A stretch of 64,000 nucleotides of DNA, from NCBI RefSeq assembly GCF_001021065.1, contig NZ_CP011546.1, forward strand, positions 1,612,001 through 1,676,000. Reading direction: 5' to 3'. The notes below the pieces were generated by a model. The model saw only the letters and a list, made by a program, of their open reading frames with translations, ran no database searches and had not been told where the DNA came from. A program made the translations under genes and the position numbers. The DNA is from Corynebacterium uterequi (GTDB lineage: Bacteria > Actinomycetota > Actinomycetes > Mycobacteriales > Mycobacteriaceae). Positions 9,646 to 18,039 of this stretch are shown in pieces (position 1 is the stretch's first letter; each line of letters opens with the position of its first letter).

Positions 9646-9663
9646 CGGTTCTTTCTTTCACCG
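9646..9663. promoter_or_regulatory. 18-bp dyad operator candidate, copy 2
   Basis: CGGT-TCTTTCTTTC-ACCG, differing from copy 1 by one base in the centre. A further CGGT half-site at 9666-9669 makes a short ACCG-TC-CGGT palindrome with its right arm. It is 63 nt upstream of the HTH gene start. Confidence 0.5.
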
Positions 9664-9725
9664 TCCGGTGGCGTTACACCCGCCCCCACCTGCGGTTTCG
9701 TTGTCCCCGGGGGTACATTTTCAGC

Positions 9726-10046
9726 ATGTCCCGCGCTTCGAGAACGCCGCCGCGCCAGCGGTACCACGGTTGGCCCAACAACCGCGTCGGCGATCCCATC
9801 TACGAGCGACTGCGCCTGTTCGTCGCCGGTCTCGACGAGTTCATCACCGCCGAGATCGACGCCGGTCGCGTCGTGTCGCGCCGCGCCTTCGCCGAGGCCG
9901 CGGGCCTTCCGCATTCGACGCTGACCAAGCTCATCAACGGCGACGCCGTCCCCGACGGGCTGACCATCGCCGCGTTGGAGGTCGCGTGCGGGAAGTCCCT
10001 GTGGCCGTCGCATCATCGCGCGGAGTCCAGCCTCAAGGGCGAGTGA
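9726..10046 (+). CDS. HTH-type (XRE-like) DNA-binding regulator
   Basis: A 106-residue protein with a helix-turn-helix in its C-terminal half: SRRAFAEAAGLPHSTLTKLINGD is a standard XRE-type helix 2-turn-helix 3, followed by LTIAALEVACGKSLWP, as in phage-repressor folds. The N-terminal ~45 residues are basic and then helical. It is transcribed away from the recombinase-like gene and toward the type I restriction operon. The dyad repeats in its own promoter region and before hsdM make it the obvious candidate to bind them, but this is inference. Alternative: an antitoxin- or excisionase-like protein. Confidence 0.7.
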   Translation: MSRASRTPPRQRYHGWPNNRVGDPIYERLRLFVAGLDEFITAEIDAGRVVSRRAFAEAAGLPHSTLTKLINGDAVPDGLTIAALEVACGKSLWPSHHRAESSLKGE

Positions 10047-10068
10047 CCCTTTTCGGGGGTTTTCCTTC
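10046..10068 (+). terminator. Weak hairpin after the HTH gene
   Basis: ACCC (10046-10049) can pair with GGGT (10057-10060) at the very end of the HTH gene, followed by TTTCCTTC. The stem is short, so this is a weak terminator candidate. Confidence 0.35.
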
Positions 10069-10120
10069 ATGCTTCCAGCGTGAGCGCCGCGAATCCCAAA
10101 GCGGTAACGGGCTGGACAAA

Positions 10121-10138
10121 TGGTTTTTTCTTTCACCA
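10121..10138. promoter_or_regulatory. 18-bp dyad operator candidate, copy 3
   Basis: TGGT-TTTTTCTTTC-ACCA. Both outer bases have changed relative to copies 1 and 2 (C to T on the left, G to A on the right), so the dyad symmetry is kept. It lies 118 bp upstream of the hsdM start codon and suggests that the restriction operon shares control with the HTH/recombinase-like pair. Confidence 0.5.
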
Positions 10139-10255
10139 ATGCAGGTCACATGGCCTGTCCCCGCTTTGGGGCGGGTGAGGTTACCAGGTTGGGCGTGCGG
10201 GGAATCGCAACCGTAGGATTAGTGAGACATTTGCCTTTGAGCCCAGGAGAACTAC

Positions 10256-10760
10256 GTGGCCCCGACCCAGGCGCAGCTCGACCACGCCCGCAAGACCACC
10301 TACACCGCCGTGTGGGACACCGCAGACAAGTATTTGCGCAACGTGGTCGAGCCGGAGGAGTACGGCGACTTCATCATTCCTTTCGTCGTCCTCCGCCGCC
10401 TTGAGTGCATCCTCGCCGACTCGAAGCCGGAGGTTCTCGCGCTCATTGCCGAGCGGACCAAGGACGGCACTGTCGAGGTGTCGCCGACCCTGATGGACCT
10501 GTGGATTCGCACCTCTTTCGGGCTGCACTTCTACAACACGTCGCCGCTCGACCTGACCACCATCGGCGGCACTGACGATTCGGTGGCCGAGTCGCTCAAC
10601 GCGTACGTCGCCGCGTTCTCCTCGTCGATCTCCGACATCTGGGACTCGTTCAAGTTCAACGACAAGGTCGCCACGCTGGCCCGCGCAGGACGCCTCTACG
10701 GCGTGGTCAATCACTTCGCGGGCATCGACCTGCACCCCGACACGATGCCCGACACCGCCA
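10256..10760 (+). pseudogene. hsdM: Type I restriction-modification M subunit, 5' fragment
   Basis: This is the first 168 codons of hsdM, cut by an IS3-family insertion after the codon for Ala in PDTAMG. The start is GTG at 10256 with CAGGAGAA upstream. It encodes the HsdM N-terminal helical domain, recognisable by VVEPEEYGDFIIPFVVLRRLE, which contacts the target DNA. Reading runs on into the insertion and stops at 10894. Joining it to the fragment that starts after the IS restores an uninterrupted 655-residue HsdM, which shows that the insertion is the only lesion seen. Confidence 0.9.
10757..10760. repeat. Target-site duplication, left copy
   Basis: GCCA immediately before the IS left end, repeated at 12078-12081 right after the right end. 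Keeping only one copy restores the hsdM reading frame (GAC ACC GCC ATG GGC GAT). Confidence 0.85.
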
Positions 10761-10785
10761 TGGGGTTACCCTCGAGTAGTGGACA
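10761..10785 (+). repeat. IS left inverted repeat (IRL)
   Basis: Begins TGGGGTTACCC and ends GTGGACA. It matches the reverse complement of the right end at 20 of 25 positions, and the termini are the TG...CA pair typical of IS3-family elements. Confidence 0.85.
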
Positions 10786-10820
10786 CCTGATAAGGATGGG
10801 CCACAGGCCTGTCAGGAAGG

Positions 10821-11132
10821 ATGTCTGTCACTATGGCAACGAGGAAGACCTACACCCCGGAATACCGGCGCGAAGCCGCCCGATTGGTTCTTGATACCGG
10901 CCGCCCGATCTCGGTGGTAGCCAAGGAACTCAACATCAACGCCTCCCTGTTGAGCCGGTGGGTGAAGAAAGAACGCCAGCCCAGCGACCCAGCCACACAC
11001 CAGGCTGAGGTACTCGACGCCGACGAACGCGCAGAACTGCTACGCCTGCGTAAACAGGTCGCCGAGCTCAAGCTTGATAACGAGTTTTTGGGAAAAGCAG
11101 CAGCCTTCTTCGCGTCGAAGCAACAAAAGTAG
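10821..11132 (+). CDS. IS3-family transposase, OrfA
   Basis: OrfA is the 103-residue DNA-binding subunit of the IS3-type transposase. It has an N-terminal helix-turn-helix (YTPEYRREAARLVLDTGRPISVVAKELNI ... LLSRWVKKE) and a leucine-zipper-like C-terminus (ELLRLRKQVAELKLDNEFLGKA). The heptamer GGGAAAA at 11090-11096 has GGA AAA in the orfA frame, and the -1 frame is open from there into orfB, so ribosomal frameshifting should make the full OrfAB transposase. Confidence 0.92.
   Translation: MSVTMATRKTYTPEYRREAARLVLDTGRPISVVAKELNINASLLSRWVKKERQPSDPATHQAEVLDADERAELLRLRKQVAELKLDNEFLGKAAAFFASKQQK
11090..11096 (+). promoter_or_regulatory. Predicted -1 frameshift site of the IS transposase
   Basis: The heptamer G-GGA-AAA lies in frame at the end of orfA. 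The -1 frame stays open through 11147 into orfB, which gives the OrfAB fusion usual for this family. Confidence 0.65.
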
Positions 11133-11146
11133 AACGCTTCCAGCTG

Positions 11147-12046
11147 ATGGCGCAGGAGAAGGCCAACTACAGCATCTGCCGCATGGCCAGGCTTTTGCAG
11201 GTCTCCCGCTCGGGCTACTACAAGTGGGCGAGCCAGCAAAGGCTCAAAGCTGCCGGTGATGACCCTCGTGACATGCAGCGCGCCGCGCTTGATGCCAGCG
11301 TGCTGAGGTCCTGGACCCAGTCCCACCAGACCTACGGAGCACCGCGGATCACCGCTGATCTACGTGGCATGGGCCTGGTGGTGGATAAGAAAACGGTAGC
11401 CAAGTCGATGCGCAGGCTGGGCATTGAAGGCATCTCACCGCGATCGTGGACTCCGGCTCGGCGAGTACCCGGTGTAGCACGGCACCAGATCCCAGATCGG
11501 GTGGAACGAGTCTTTGACACCGGGGAACTGAATAAGGTGTGGATCTCCGATATCACGTATCTGCGTACCGGGGAGGGTTGGCTGTATCTGTGTGCGGTCC
11601 GTGATGGGTGTTCTCGCCGGGTCTTAGGGTGGGCGATGGACGCGCACCAGAGCACTGACCTGGTGGAACGGGCCCTTCGGATGGCGCACACCTTGCGTGG
11701 CGAGGTGGCTGAGGGTGTGGTGTTTCACGCTGATCGTGGCACGCAGTTCACCAGTGATCAGCTGTACCGTGTGTGCCAGGAACTCGGGATCGCTCAGTCG
11801 GTGGGACGTACTGGGGTGTGTTTTGATAACGCGATGGCTGAATCGTTTTGGGCGACGCTAAAAACGGAGTTCTACCAGCGGCGACGGTGGCGTACCCGGG
11901 ATCAAGCTCGTCGTGCGGTGGCGGGTTGGATCGAGGGGTTTTACAACCGGCAACGGCGTCATTCGTCGTTGGGTGGTCTCCCACCTGTCAGTTTCGAAAA
12001 TAATTACCACTTGGAGAAGGAGTCGGCCTCAGGCCGCGCTGCTTAA
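11147..12046 (+). CDS. IS3-family transposase, OrfB (integrase core)
   Basis: OrfB is the 299-residue catalytic domain. The HTH_21 region (YSICRMARLLQVSRSGYYKW, residues 7-26) is followed by the rve integrase core with its DDE triad: Asp in WISDITYLRT, Asp in VFHADRGTQFTS and Glu in AMAESFWATLKTE. The terminal YNRQRRHSSLGGLPP motif is typical of the family. It is most likely expressed as the OrfAB fusion rather than from its own ATG. Confidence 0.94.
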   Translation: MAQEKANYSICRMARLLQVSRSGYYKWASQQRLKAAGDDPRDMQRAALDASVLRSWTQSHQTYGAPRITADLRGMGLVVDKKTVAKSMRRLGIEGISPRSWTPARRVPGVARHQIPDRVERVFDTGELNKVWISDITYLRTGEGWLYLCAVRDGCSRRVLGWAMDAHQSTDLVERALRMAHTLRGEVAEGVVFHADRGTQFTSDQLYRVCQELGIAQSVGRTGVCFDNAMAESFWATLKTEFYQRRRWRTRDQARRAVAGWIEGFYNRQRRHSSLGGLPPVSFENNYHLEKESASGRAA

Positions 12047-12052
12047 TCGAAC

Positions 12053-12077
12053 TGTCCACGATTTGCGGGCAACCCCA
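12053..12077 (-). repeat. IS right inverted repeat (IRR)
   Basis: Read on the minus strand it begins TGGGGTTGCCC and ends GTGGACA, matching IRL at 20 of 25 positions. It is followed directly by the second GCCA copy at 12078-12081. Confidence 0.85.
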
Positions 12078-13544
12078 GCCATGGGCGATTTGTTCGAGGA
12101 CGTCATGTACCGGGCGTTCAACACCAAGGGAAAGAGCGCCGGTGCGTTCTACACCCCGCGCGATGCCATCGAACTGATGGTGAGCATCCTGCTGTCCTCC
12201 GACGACGAAGGACTGCAGGGGGCGGCACCGTCGCGCACGATCTACGATCCGGCCGCCGGTACCGGCGGCATGCTTCTGGTGGCGAAGCGTGCGCTTGAAG
12301 AATTGAACGCAAATATGCAGGTGTCCCTGCATGGCCAGGAACTGATGGACTTCTCCTACGGCATCGGCAAGGCCGACCTGCTCATTCAGGGCGGAAAGCC
12401 CGATTCGATCCGTCACGGCAACACACTGTCCGACGACAAGTACGCCGGGCAGACCTTCGACTACATCATCACCAACCCGCCGTACGGCTCCGACTGGTCG
12501 GCAGACTACGCCGCGGTCGTCGAGGAGGCCGGCATCGAAGGCTCGCGATTCTCCCACGGACTTCCGTCCAAGTCGGACGGCCAGATGCTGTTCCTGTCGC
12601 ACGTCGCGCACAAGCTCACCCCGGCCCACGGGGAAACCGGTGGCGGTCGCGCCGGCGTGGTCATGAATGGGTCGCCCTTGTTCACGGGTGCGCCTGGGTC
12701 CGGGCCGGATTCGATTCGCCGGTGGTTGCTTAACGACGACCTCGTCGACGCCATCATCGCCCTGCCCACGGACATGTTCTACGGCACCGGCATCGCCACC
12801 TACATCTGGATTCTCGACACGAACAAGGAACCGCGCCGCCGAGGAAAGGTTCAGCTGATCGACGCCACCGCCAAGTGGGAACCCATGCGCAAGGGCATGG
12901 GCATGAAGCGCCGGGAACTGACCCCGGAAAAGCGCCTCGAGATTGCCGACGCCTACGCGGCCTTCGAGGATTCGGACATCTCCCGCATCCTCACCCCCGA
13001 CGACCTGGGCTTCCGCGACGTCCCGGTCTACCGGCAGCGTCGTCTGGCGGTTCAGGTCACCGACGAGGCCGTCACTGCCGCGATGAACCACCGCTCGGCG
13101 ACGCCGGAGCATGAGGCGGTCATCTGGGCCGTGGACGGCACCGAGTACAACGACCTGCCGAACTCGCTCAAGTTCGAGGCGACGAAGGCCAAGCTCAAAA
13201 TGCCGGTGGGCCTCATCGACGCGATCATGGCGGCCGTGGGCGTCGATGATCCGGACGCCCCACCGTCGGTCGACCGCAAGGGCAACCCGGTGATCGTTCC
13301 CGGGTCTGACATGGTCGAACGCATCCCGCTGACCGAGGACGTCGACGAGCATATGGCCCGCGAGGTACTGCCGTTTGCCCCGGAGGCGATTTGGGACCGC
13401 GACAAAGAGAAGATCGGCTATGAGATTCCCTTCACCCGCATCTTCTACGTGCCCGAACCCGTCCGGTCACTGGAGGAGATCGACGCCGACGTCGCGAAAG
13501 TGATGGACGAGCTGGCCGCGATGTTCAAGGAGGTGCGAGAGTGA
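12078..13544 (+). pseudogene. hsdM: Type I restriction-modification M subunit, 3' fragment
   Basis: This fragment carries the whole N6-adenine methyltransferase core of HsdM: FYTPRDAIELM, the SAM-binding motif I YDPAAGTGGMLL and the catalytic motif IV TNPPYGSDW. It has lost the N-terminal domain, which lies before the IS. The frame is open from 11913 inside the IS, so a fusion or internally started product could be made, but a functional MTase is doubtful. The fragment ends in a GTGA overlap with hsdS (4 nt), the usual sign of translational coupling. Confidence 0.9.
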
Positions 13545-14779
13545 ACGCTGAATACGCACGTCCTTCTTGCCATGGCTGGCAATATGCGCCTTTGGGGGCG
13601 GTAGGGATCGTTACTCTCGGAAAGATGCTCAGCCCGTCCCCGAAGTCACCCTCGGACTCGACACGGCCATACCTCCGCGCTGCGCACATTCAACCGCAAG
13701 GCCGACTCGATTTCGACGTTACAGAGAAGACAATGTGGTTCTCAGAAGCCGAGGTTGATAGCCTTGACCTACAAGAGGGAGATATTGTCATCGTTGAAGG
13801 CGGCGCAGGATACGGCCGCTCAGCACTTATCAACAAACCCCTTGACGGTTGGGGATTTCAGAACTCCATCGTTCGAGTTCGCCCCAACATAAGGAAAGGT
13901 CATTCGCCTTACATTCGCTATGCACTGCAGCTCGGATACGATTCGAAAATGATCGAACTCGAATGCTTTACCGCGACGCTTCCGCATTTCACCGCCGAAA
14001 AGGTCAGCCGTTTCCGAATCCCCCTCCCCGACCTCCCCACGCAGCGCCGCATCGCCGACTACCTGGACCGCGAGACCGCACAGATTGGCGCGATGGCCGA
14101 AGCGCTCGATGGGCTCGTGGCGCGGCTTGAGGAGCGGCGACGAGGGCTGTTCAAAACTGCCACAGGAGACACGAGGCAAGCTTCACTTGCAGTTATTTCG
14201 AGAATCACTCTCGGAAAAATGCTCGACGGAAAGAAGAACAAGGGAATACCGACGCCGTATATACGCGCCGCAAACGTAGAGAGGACGGGAAAAATCGACA
14301 CAGACGACCTGAAGCTAATGAAGGTCACTCCCGCGGAAAACGCAACGTATAGCCTGCGCGCCGACGACATCATAATGGTAGAGGGTGGCGACGCCGGCCG
14401 CGTCGGTTACGTTAATCAAGATCTTCCGGGGATCGCATTTCAGAAGACAGTGATGCGCATTAGGTGCCACACTAAATATTCATTTCCGAGGTATGTCTAT
14501 TACGCTCTCGATGACGCACATAAATCAGGTCGTATAAGTCTGGACTACAGCCTCTCGACGATCCCCCATTTCCCTGCCGAAAAAGCGGCAAGGTTGGAGA
14601 TTCCCCTCCCTCCCCTCGATGAGCAGCGCCGCATCGCCGCCCACCTCGACGCCGAAACCGCCAAGATCGACGCGATGATCGCCAAGGCCGGCGAGCTCCG
14701 CGCCCTGCTCGACGAGCGCCGCAGCGCACTCATCACCGCCACCGTCACCGGACAGCACCCCGTCCCCGAGGAGCCCTAA
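13541..14779 (+). CDS. hsdS: Type I restriction-modification S (specificity) subunit
   Basis: HsdS sets the DNA target of the type I complex. The 412-residue protein has the standard two target-recognition domains (about residues 20-165 and 220-365), each followed by a conserved coiled-coil spacer (QRRIADYLDRETAQIGAM and QRRIAAHLDAETAKIDAM). The two TRDs resemble each other: both start ITLGKML and share PYIRAAN/PYLRAAH and VEGG motifs. The TRD-coding DNA is visibly poorer in G+C than the spacers, as expected for exchangeable domains. The start is GTG at 13541, overlapping the hsdM stop. Confidence 0.93.
   Translation: MNAEYARPSCHGWQYAPLGAVGIVTLGKMLSPSPKSPSDSTRPYLRAAHIQPQGRLDFDVTEKTMWFSEAEVDSLDLQEGDIVIVEGGAGYGRSALINKPLDGWGFQNSIVRVRPNIRKGHSPYIRYALQLGYDSKMIELECFTATLPHFTAEKVSRFRIPLPDLPTQRRIADYLDRETAQIGAMAEALDGLVARLEERRRGLFKTATGDTRQASLAVISRITLGKMLDGKKNKGIPTPYIRAANVERTGKIDTDDLKLMKVTPAENATYSLRADDIIMVEGGDAGRVGYVNQDLPGIAFQKTVMRIRCHTKYSFPRYVYYALDDAHKSGRISLDYSLSTIPHFPAEKAARLEIPLPPLDEQRRIAAHLDAETAKIDAMIAKAGELRALLDERRSALITATVTGQHPVPEEP
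13613..14057. repeat. Direct repeats bounding the hsdS TRDs, first half
   Basis: ACTCTCGGAAAGATGCTC (13613-13630) recurs with one change at 14207-14224, and GCAGCGCCGCATCGCCG (14041-14057) recurs exactly at 14623-14639. The repeats bracket equivalent positions of the two TRDs and could support recombination between the two halves of hsdS. Confidence 0.7.
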
Positions 14780-14782
14780 CCC

Positions 14783-17700
14783 ATGACCACCGCCGCCGCC
14801 AAGACCCTCGAGTACGGCTTCGAGGACGCCATCTGCCGCCAGCTCGCCGAACGCGGGTGGCTCTACGAACCCGACGCCGGTTCCACCGGGTTCAACCCAC
14901 GCCTGGCCCTCCACACCGCCGACGCCCTCTGGTGGCTGCGGACCCGCTTCCCCGACGAATACGTCAAGGCCGTCCCCGAACACCTCTCCGAGGTCGAACG
15001 CGCCCTGGCCGAAAAGTCCCTCATCGACGGGCTGGTCCGCTCACTGGACCGCAAGCCGGTGGCCGACCGGACCAAGGGCGGCTCCCGCGGCGGCCTCATA
15101 GGCACGCTGCGCAACGGCTTCTCCCACAAGTCGATGGCCGTGGGCACCACGGCGACCTTCGACGGCATGGTCTCCTTCCCGCCGGCCAACCCGGTCGTCG
15201 GCACCGTCGCCAAGCACGCGGAGATGAATCGGCTGCGCGTCATCCGCCAGGTGCGTTTCGACACGAAGACGAACCAGACCATCGACATCGTGCTGCTCGT
15301 CAACGGCGTGCCCGTGGTGACGATGGAGCTGAAAACGGACAACACCCAGACCATCGACGATGCCGAAACCCAATACAAGGTCGACCGCGAACCGTCGCGC
15401 ACCCGCCCGCTGCTGGCCCCTGGCCGGTGCCTGGTCCACTTCGCCGTGTCCAACTCGGAAGTCCGCATGACCACGAAGTTGGACGGCAAGAACACCCGCT
15501 TCCTGCCCTTCAACCAAGGCAACGACGGCCACGCCGGCAACCCGCCGTGTGACGACGGCTCGGAAACGTCTTACCTGTGGCGCGAGGTCCTGGAACGTGA
15601 CCAGTTCCTGCGCATCCTGCAATCCTTCGCGGTGTGGAAGCCCGGCTCGGGCCGCGGCCGCAAGGCCAGCCCCGGCACGCTCATCTTCCCGCGCTACCAC
15701 CAGATGCGCGCCGTCGAAGCCGTCACCGCCGACATCGCCGCCAAGGGCGCCGGGAGCCGCTACCTCATCCAGCACTCGGCCGGGTCCGGCAAGACCATGA
15801 CCATTTCGTGGCTGGCCCACCGGCTGGTACGCCACTACACCGGGACGGCCAAGACTTTCAATTCGGTCATCGTCATCTCCGACCGCACGGTTCTCGACCG
15901 CAACCTGCGTGAGGACATCGCGATGCTGCCGGCCTCCAAGGGATTGTTCGTCCCCGTGGGTACGACCGGCGGGGCGAAGTCGCCGGTGCTGGCCCAGGCG
16001 TTGGCCGACGGCGGGCACATCATCACCTGCACCCTGCAGACCTTCCCCGAGGTCATCCGGCGCATCGGCGGCGACGACAAACTCGCCGCCCGCAAGTGGT
16101 GCGTCATCGCCGACGAGGCCCACTCCTCTCAGACCGGCAGCTCGGCTGCCGCTCTGCGCCGCCTGCTGGCGATGTCCGTGCCCACCGGCGAGGACGACGA
16201 GGACATCGACGCCGACGACCTGCTCGCCGCCACCGACGCGGCGGTGTCCACGGCGGCGAACATCACCTTCGTAGCCTTCACCGCCACCCCGAAGGCCAAG
16301 ACGGTCCGGTTGTTCGGCACGAAGGTCGACGGTGAGGACCGCTGGGTGCCCTTTGACGAGTACACGATGGCCCAGGCTATCGAGGAGGGCTTCATTCTCG
16401 ACGTCCTGACCAACTACTCGACCTACGACATGTTCATCAAGGTCAAAGACGCCATGGGCCGCGAGGACATGGTCGACAAGGGCGACGTCGTCGGCGAGAT
16501 CGTCCGTTACGCCAAGGCACATGAAACCTCCATTGCCCAGAAGGTCGCCGTCGTCGTCGAGCATTTCCGCGCCAACGTCGCCCACCTGCTCGGCGGGCAG
16601 GCACGGGCAATGGTGGTGACCTCGTCGCGCAAGGAGGCGTACCGCTGGGCGGTGGAGATGTCGAAGTACATCGAGCACAAGGGCTGGGCCGATGAGTTCC
16701 AGACGCTCGTTGCATTTTCCGGGTCGCTGTCCGTGCCCGGCGTTGGTGAAGTCACCGAAGTGTCGATGAACGGGCTGTCCGACGTGGAGACCGCGTTTAA
16801 GGACAGCGACGCCGATTACCGGGTGCTCCTCGTCGCCTCGAAGTTCCAGACCGGGTTCGACGAGCCGCGCCTGTGCGCCATGTACGTCGACAAGGTCCTC
16901 TCCGGCGTTGCCGCTGTACAGACCCTGTCCCGGCTCAATCGCATCTACCCGGGCAAATCCGCGCCGATGGTCGTCGACTTCGTCAACAACCCCGCCGGCA
17001 TCCTCGACTCGTTCAAGACGTACTACAAGACCGCGGAACTGGCCGGGGAGGTCGACCCCAACGCCCTGTTCGACCTGGCCGATTCCCTCGATGGCGCCGG
17101 CTTCTACGACGAAGACGACCTCGACGCCGTAGCCGCGGCCTACACCGCCGACGACGACATCATCGACCACGAAGCGTTCCGCGCGCTCATCTCCCCCATC
17201 GTCGACGAATGGTCGTCCCAGATGCGACAGGCCCGCATCGACGACGACGCGGACGCGGTCGGGGCGTTGCTCGACTTCCGCGCCGAACTGCGCACCTACG
17301 TCAAGACCTGGGAGTTCCTGTCGCAGATCGTCAACTTCGGGGATACCACCCTGCATAAGCGGGCAATCCTGGCGACGTACCTCATGCGCAACCTCCACGA
17401 GGAGGGAAAGTCCATCGTCGACATCAGCGGCGTGGACGTCATCGGCGTGGCGACCAGCCCGGCCGAGGTCGAGGTGAACCTGGGCCTGGCCGACGGACAA
17501 GGCGAGCTCGACGTCCCGACGTTTACTGGCGCGTCGGCCGGCGAAGGCACGGCCACGACTGCGGCGTTCAACGAGGCCGTTGATGAGGCCAACGACATCT
17601 TGGCCCGCGCCGGCATTCACGTTTCTGATGCGGCGACCCGTGGGTTCGTCTATCGGGTGTGGGGTTCCATTGCGCCCAACGCCTCGGTCGGCGCGCTGGC

Positions 17701-17896
17701 CGCCGAGAACACGCCCGATCAGATCGCCGCTGCCCCGGCCTTCACCGAGGCCATCGAGGAGGCCATCGTCACGGTGATGGAGGAGGATCGCTCGATTGAG
17801 GAGTTCTTCCTGGTCAATCAGGGTTCGATGGACGCGCTGCGTGCTGTCCTGGCGCACCTCGCCCACGCGGCGGCCCGCGAGCCCGCCCGGTCCTAA
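14783..17896 (+). CDS. hsdR: Type I restriction endonuclease R subunit
   Basis: HsdR is the translocase-nuclease of the type I complex. The 1037-residue product has an N-terminal nuclease domain with the D...ExK signature (IDIVLLVNGVPVVTMELK, E at about residue 182), a superfamily 2 helicase core with Walker A HSAGSGKT (about residue 332), the DEAH box IADEAHSSQ (about 442), FTATPK (motif III), and motif V-like FQTGFDEP, then a C-terminal helical domain. It starts 3 nt after the hsdS stop. The gene is intact, but without HsdM the complex should be unable to recognise DNA. Confidence 0.95.
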   Translation: MTTAAAKTLEYGFEDAICRQLAERGWLYEPDAGSTGFNPRLALHTADALWWLRTRFPDEYVKAVPEHLSEVERALAEKSLIDGLVRSLDRKPVADRTKGGSRGGLIGTLRNGFSHKSMAVGTTATFDGMVSFPPANPVVGTVAKHAEMNRLRVIRQVRFDTKTNQTIDIVLLVNGVPVVTMELKTDNTQTIDDAETQYKVDREPSRTRPLLAPGRCLVHFAVSNSEVRMTTKLDGKNTRFLPFNQGNDGHAGNPPCDDGSETSYLWREVLERDQFLRILQSFAVWKPGSGRGRKASPGTLIFPRYHQMRAVEAVTADIAAKGAGSRYLIQHSAGSGKTMTISWLAHRLVRHYTGTAKTFNSVIVISDRTVLDRNLREDIAMLPASKGLFVPVGTTGGAKSPVLAQALADGGHIITCTLQTFPEVIRRIGGDDKLAARKWCVIADEAHSSQTGSSAAALRRLLAMSVPTGEDDEDIDADDLLAATDAAVSTAANITFVAFTATPKAKTVRLFGTKVDGEDRWVPFDEYTMAQAIEEGFILDVLTNYSTYDMFIKVKDAMGREDMVDKGDVVGEIVRYAKAHETSIAQKVAVVVEHFRANVAHLLGGQARAMVVTSSRKEAYRWAVEMSKYIEHKGWADEFQTLVAFSGSLSVPGVGEVTEVSMNGLSDVETAFKDSDADYRVLLVASKFQTGFDEPRLCAMYVDKVLSGVAAVQTLSRLNRIYPGKSAPMVVDFVNNPAGILDSFKTYYKTAELAGEVDPNALFDLADSLDGAGFYDEDDLDAVAAAYTADDDIIDHEAFRALISPIVDEWSSQMRQARIDDDADAVGALLDFRAELRTYVKTWEFLSQIVNFGDTTLHKRAILATYLMRNLHEEGKSIVDISGVDVIGVATSPAEVEVNLGLADGQGELDVPTFTGASAGEGTATTAAFNEAVDEANDILARAGIHVSDAATRGFVYRVWGSIAPNASVGALAAENTPDQIAAAPAFTEAIEEAIVTVMEEDRSIEEFFLVNQGSMDALRAVLAHLAHAAAREPARS

Positions 17897-17902
17897 AGCT
17901 CC

Positions 17903-17980
17903 AACGGCCCGACGTCGGAAGGCGCGGGGGATTTTCCCCGCACCGCGAGGGGATCGGGTTCCCCGGACGTCGGCCCTGCG
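17903..17980. repeat. Multi-branched inverted repeat after hsdR
   Basis: Outer arms GGCCCGACGTC (17906-17916) and GACGTCGGCCC (about 17966-17976) pair with one mismatch and enclose two smaller hairpins: GCGGGG-GATTTT-CCCCGC and GGGGA-TCGGGT-TCCCC. Together they could fold into a branched structure at the end of the restriction operon. It may be a terminator or a remnant of a small mobile repeat. Confidence 0.45.
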
Positions 17981-18039
17981 GCAGGCCAGCAGGTTTTCCG
18001 AAAGCCCCTCTCCGTGACCTTCGGGTAACCCTCCCCTAG

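Larger units (their letters stand above)
10761..12077 (+). mobile_element. IS3-family insertion sequence inside hsdM
   Basis: A complete 1317-bp element with imperfect 25-bp terminal inverted repeats, a 4-bp target duplication (GCCA) and two transposase reading frames in the -1 relationship. It appears intact: orfA, a G-GGA-AAA slippery heptamer, and orfB with the full DDE triad. Target orientation matches hsdM transcription. The intact ends and frames suggest a fairly recent insertion. Confidence 0.95.

Noticed and set aside
10821..12046. IS transposase as a frameshifted pseudogene
   Set aside because: The -1 offset with the G-GGA-AAA heptamer is the normal expression mode of IS3-family elements, so the transposase is taken as intact.
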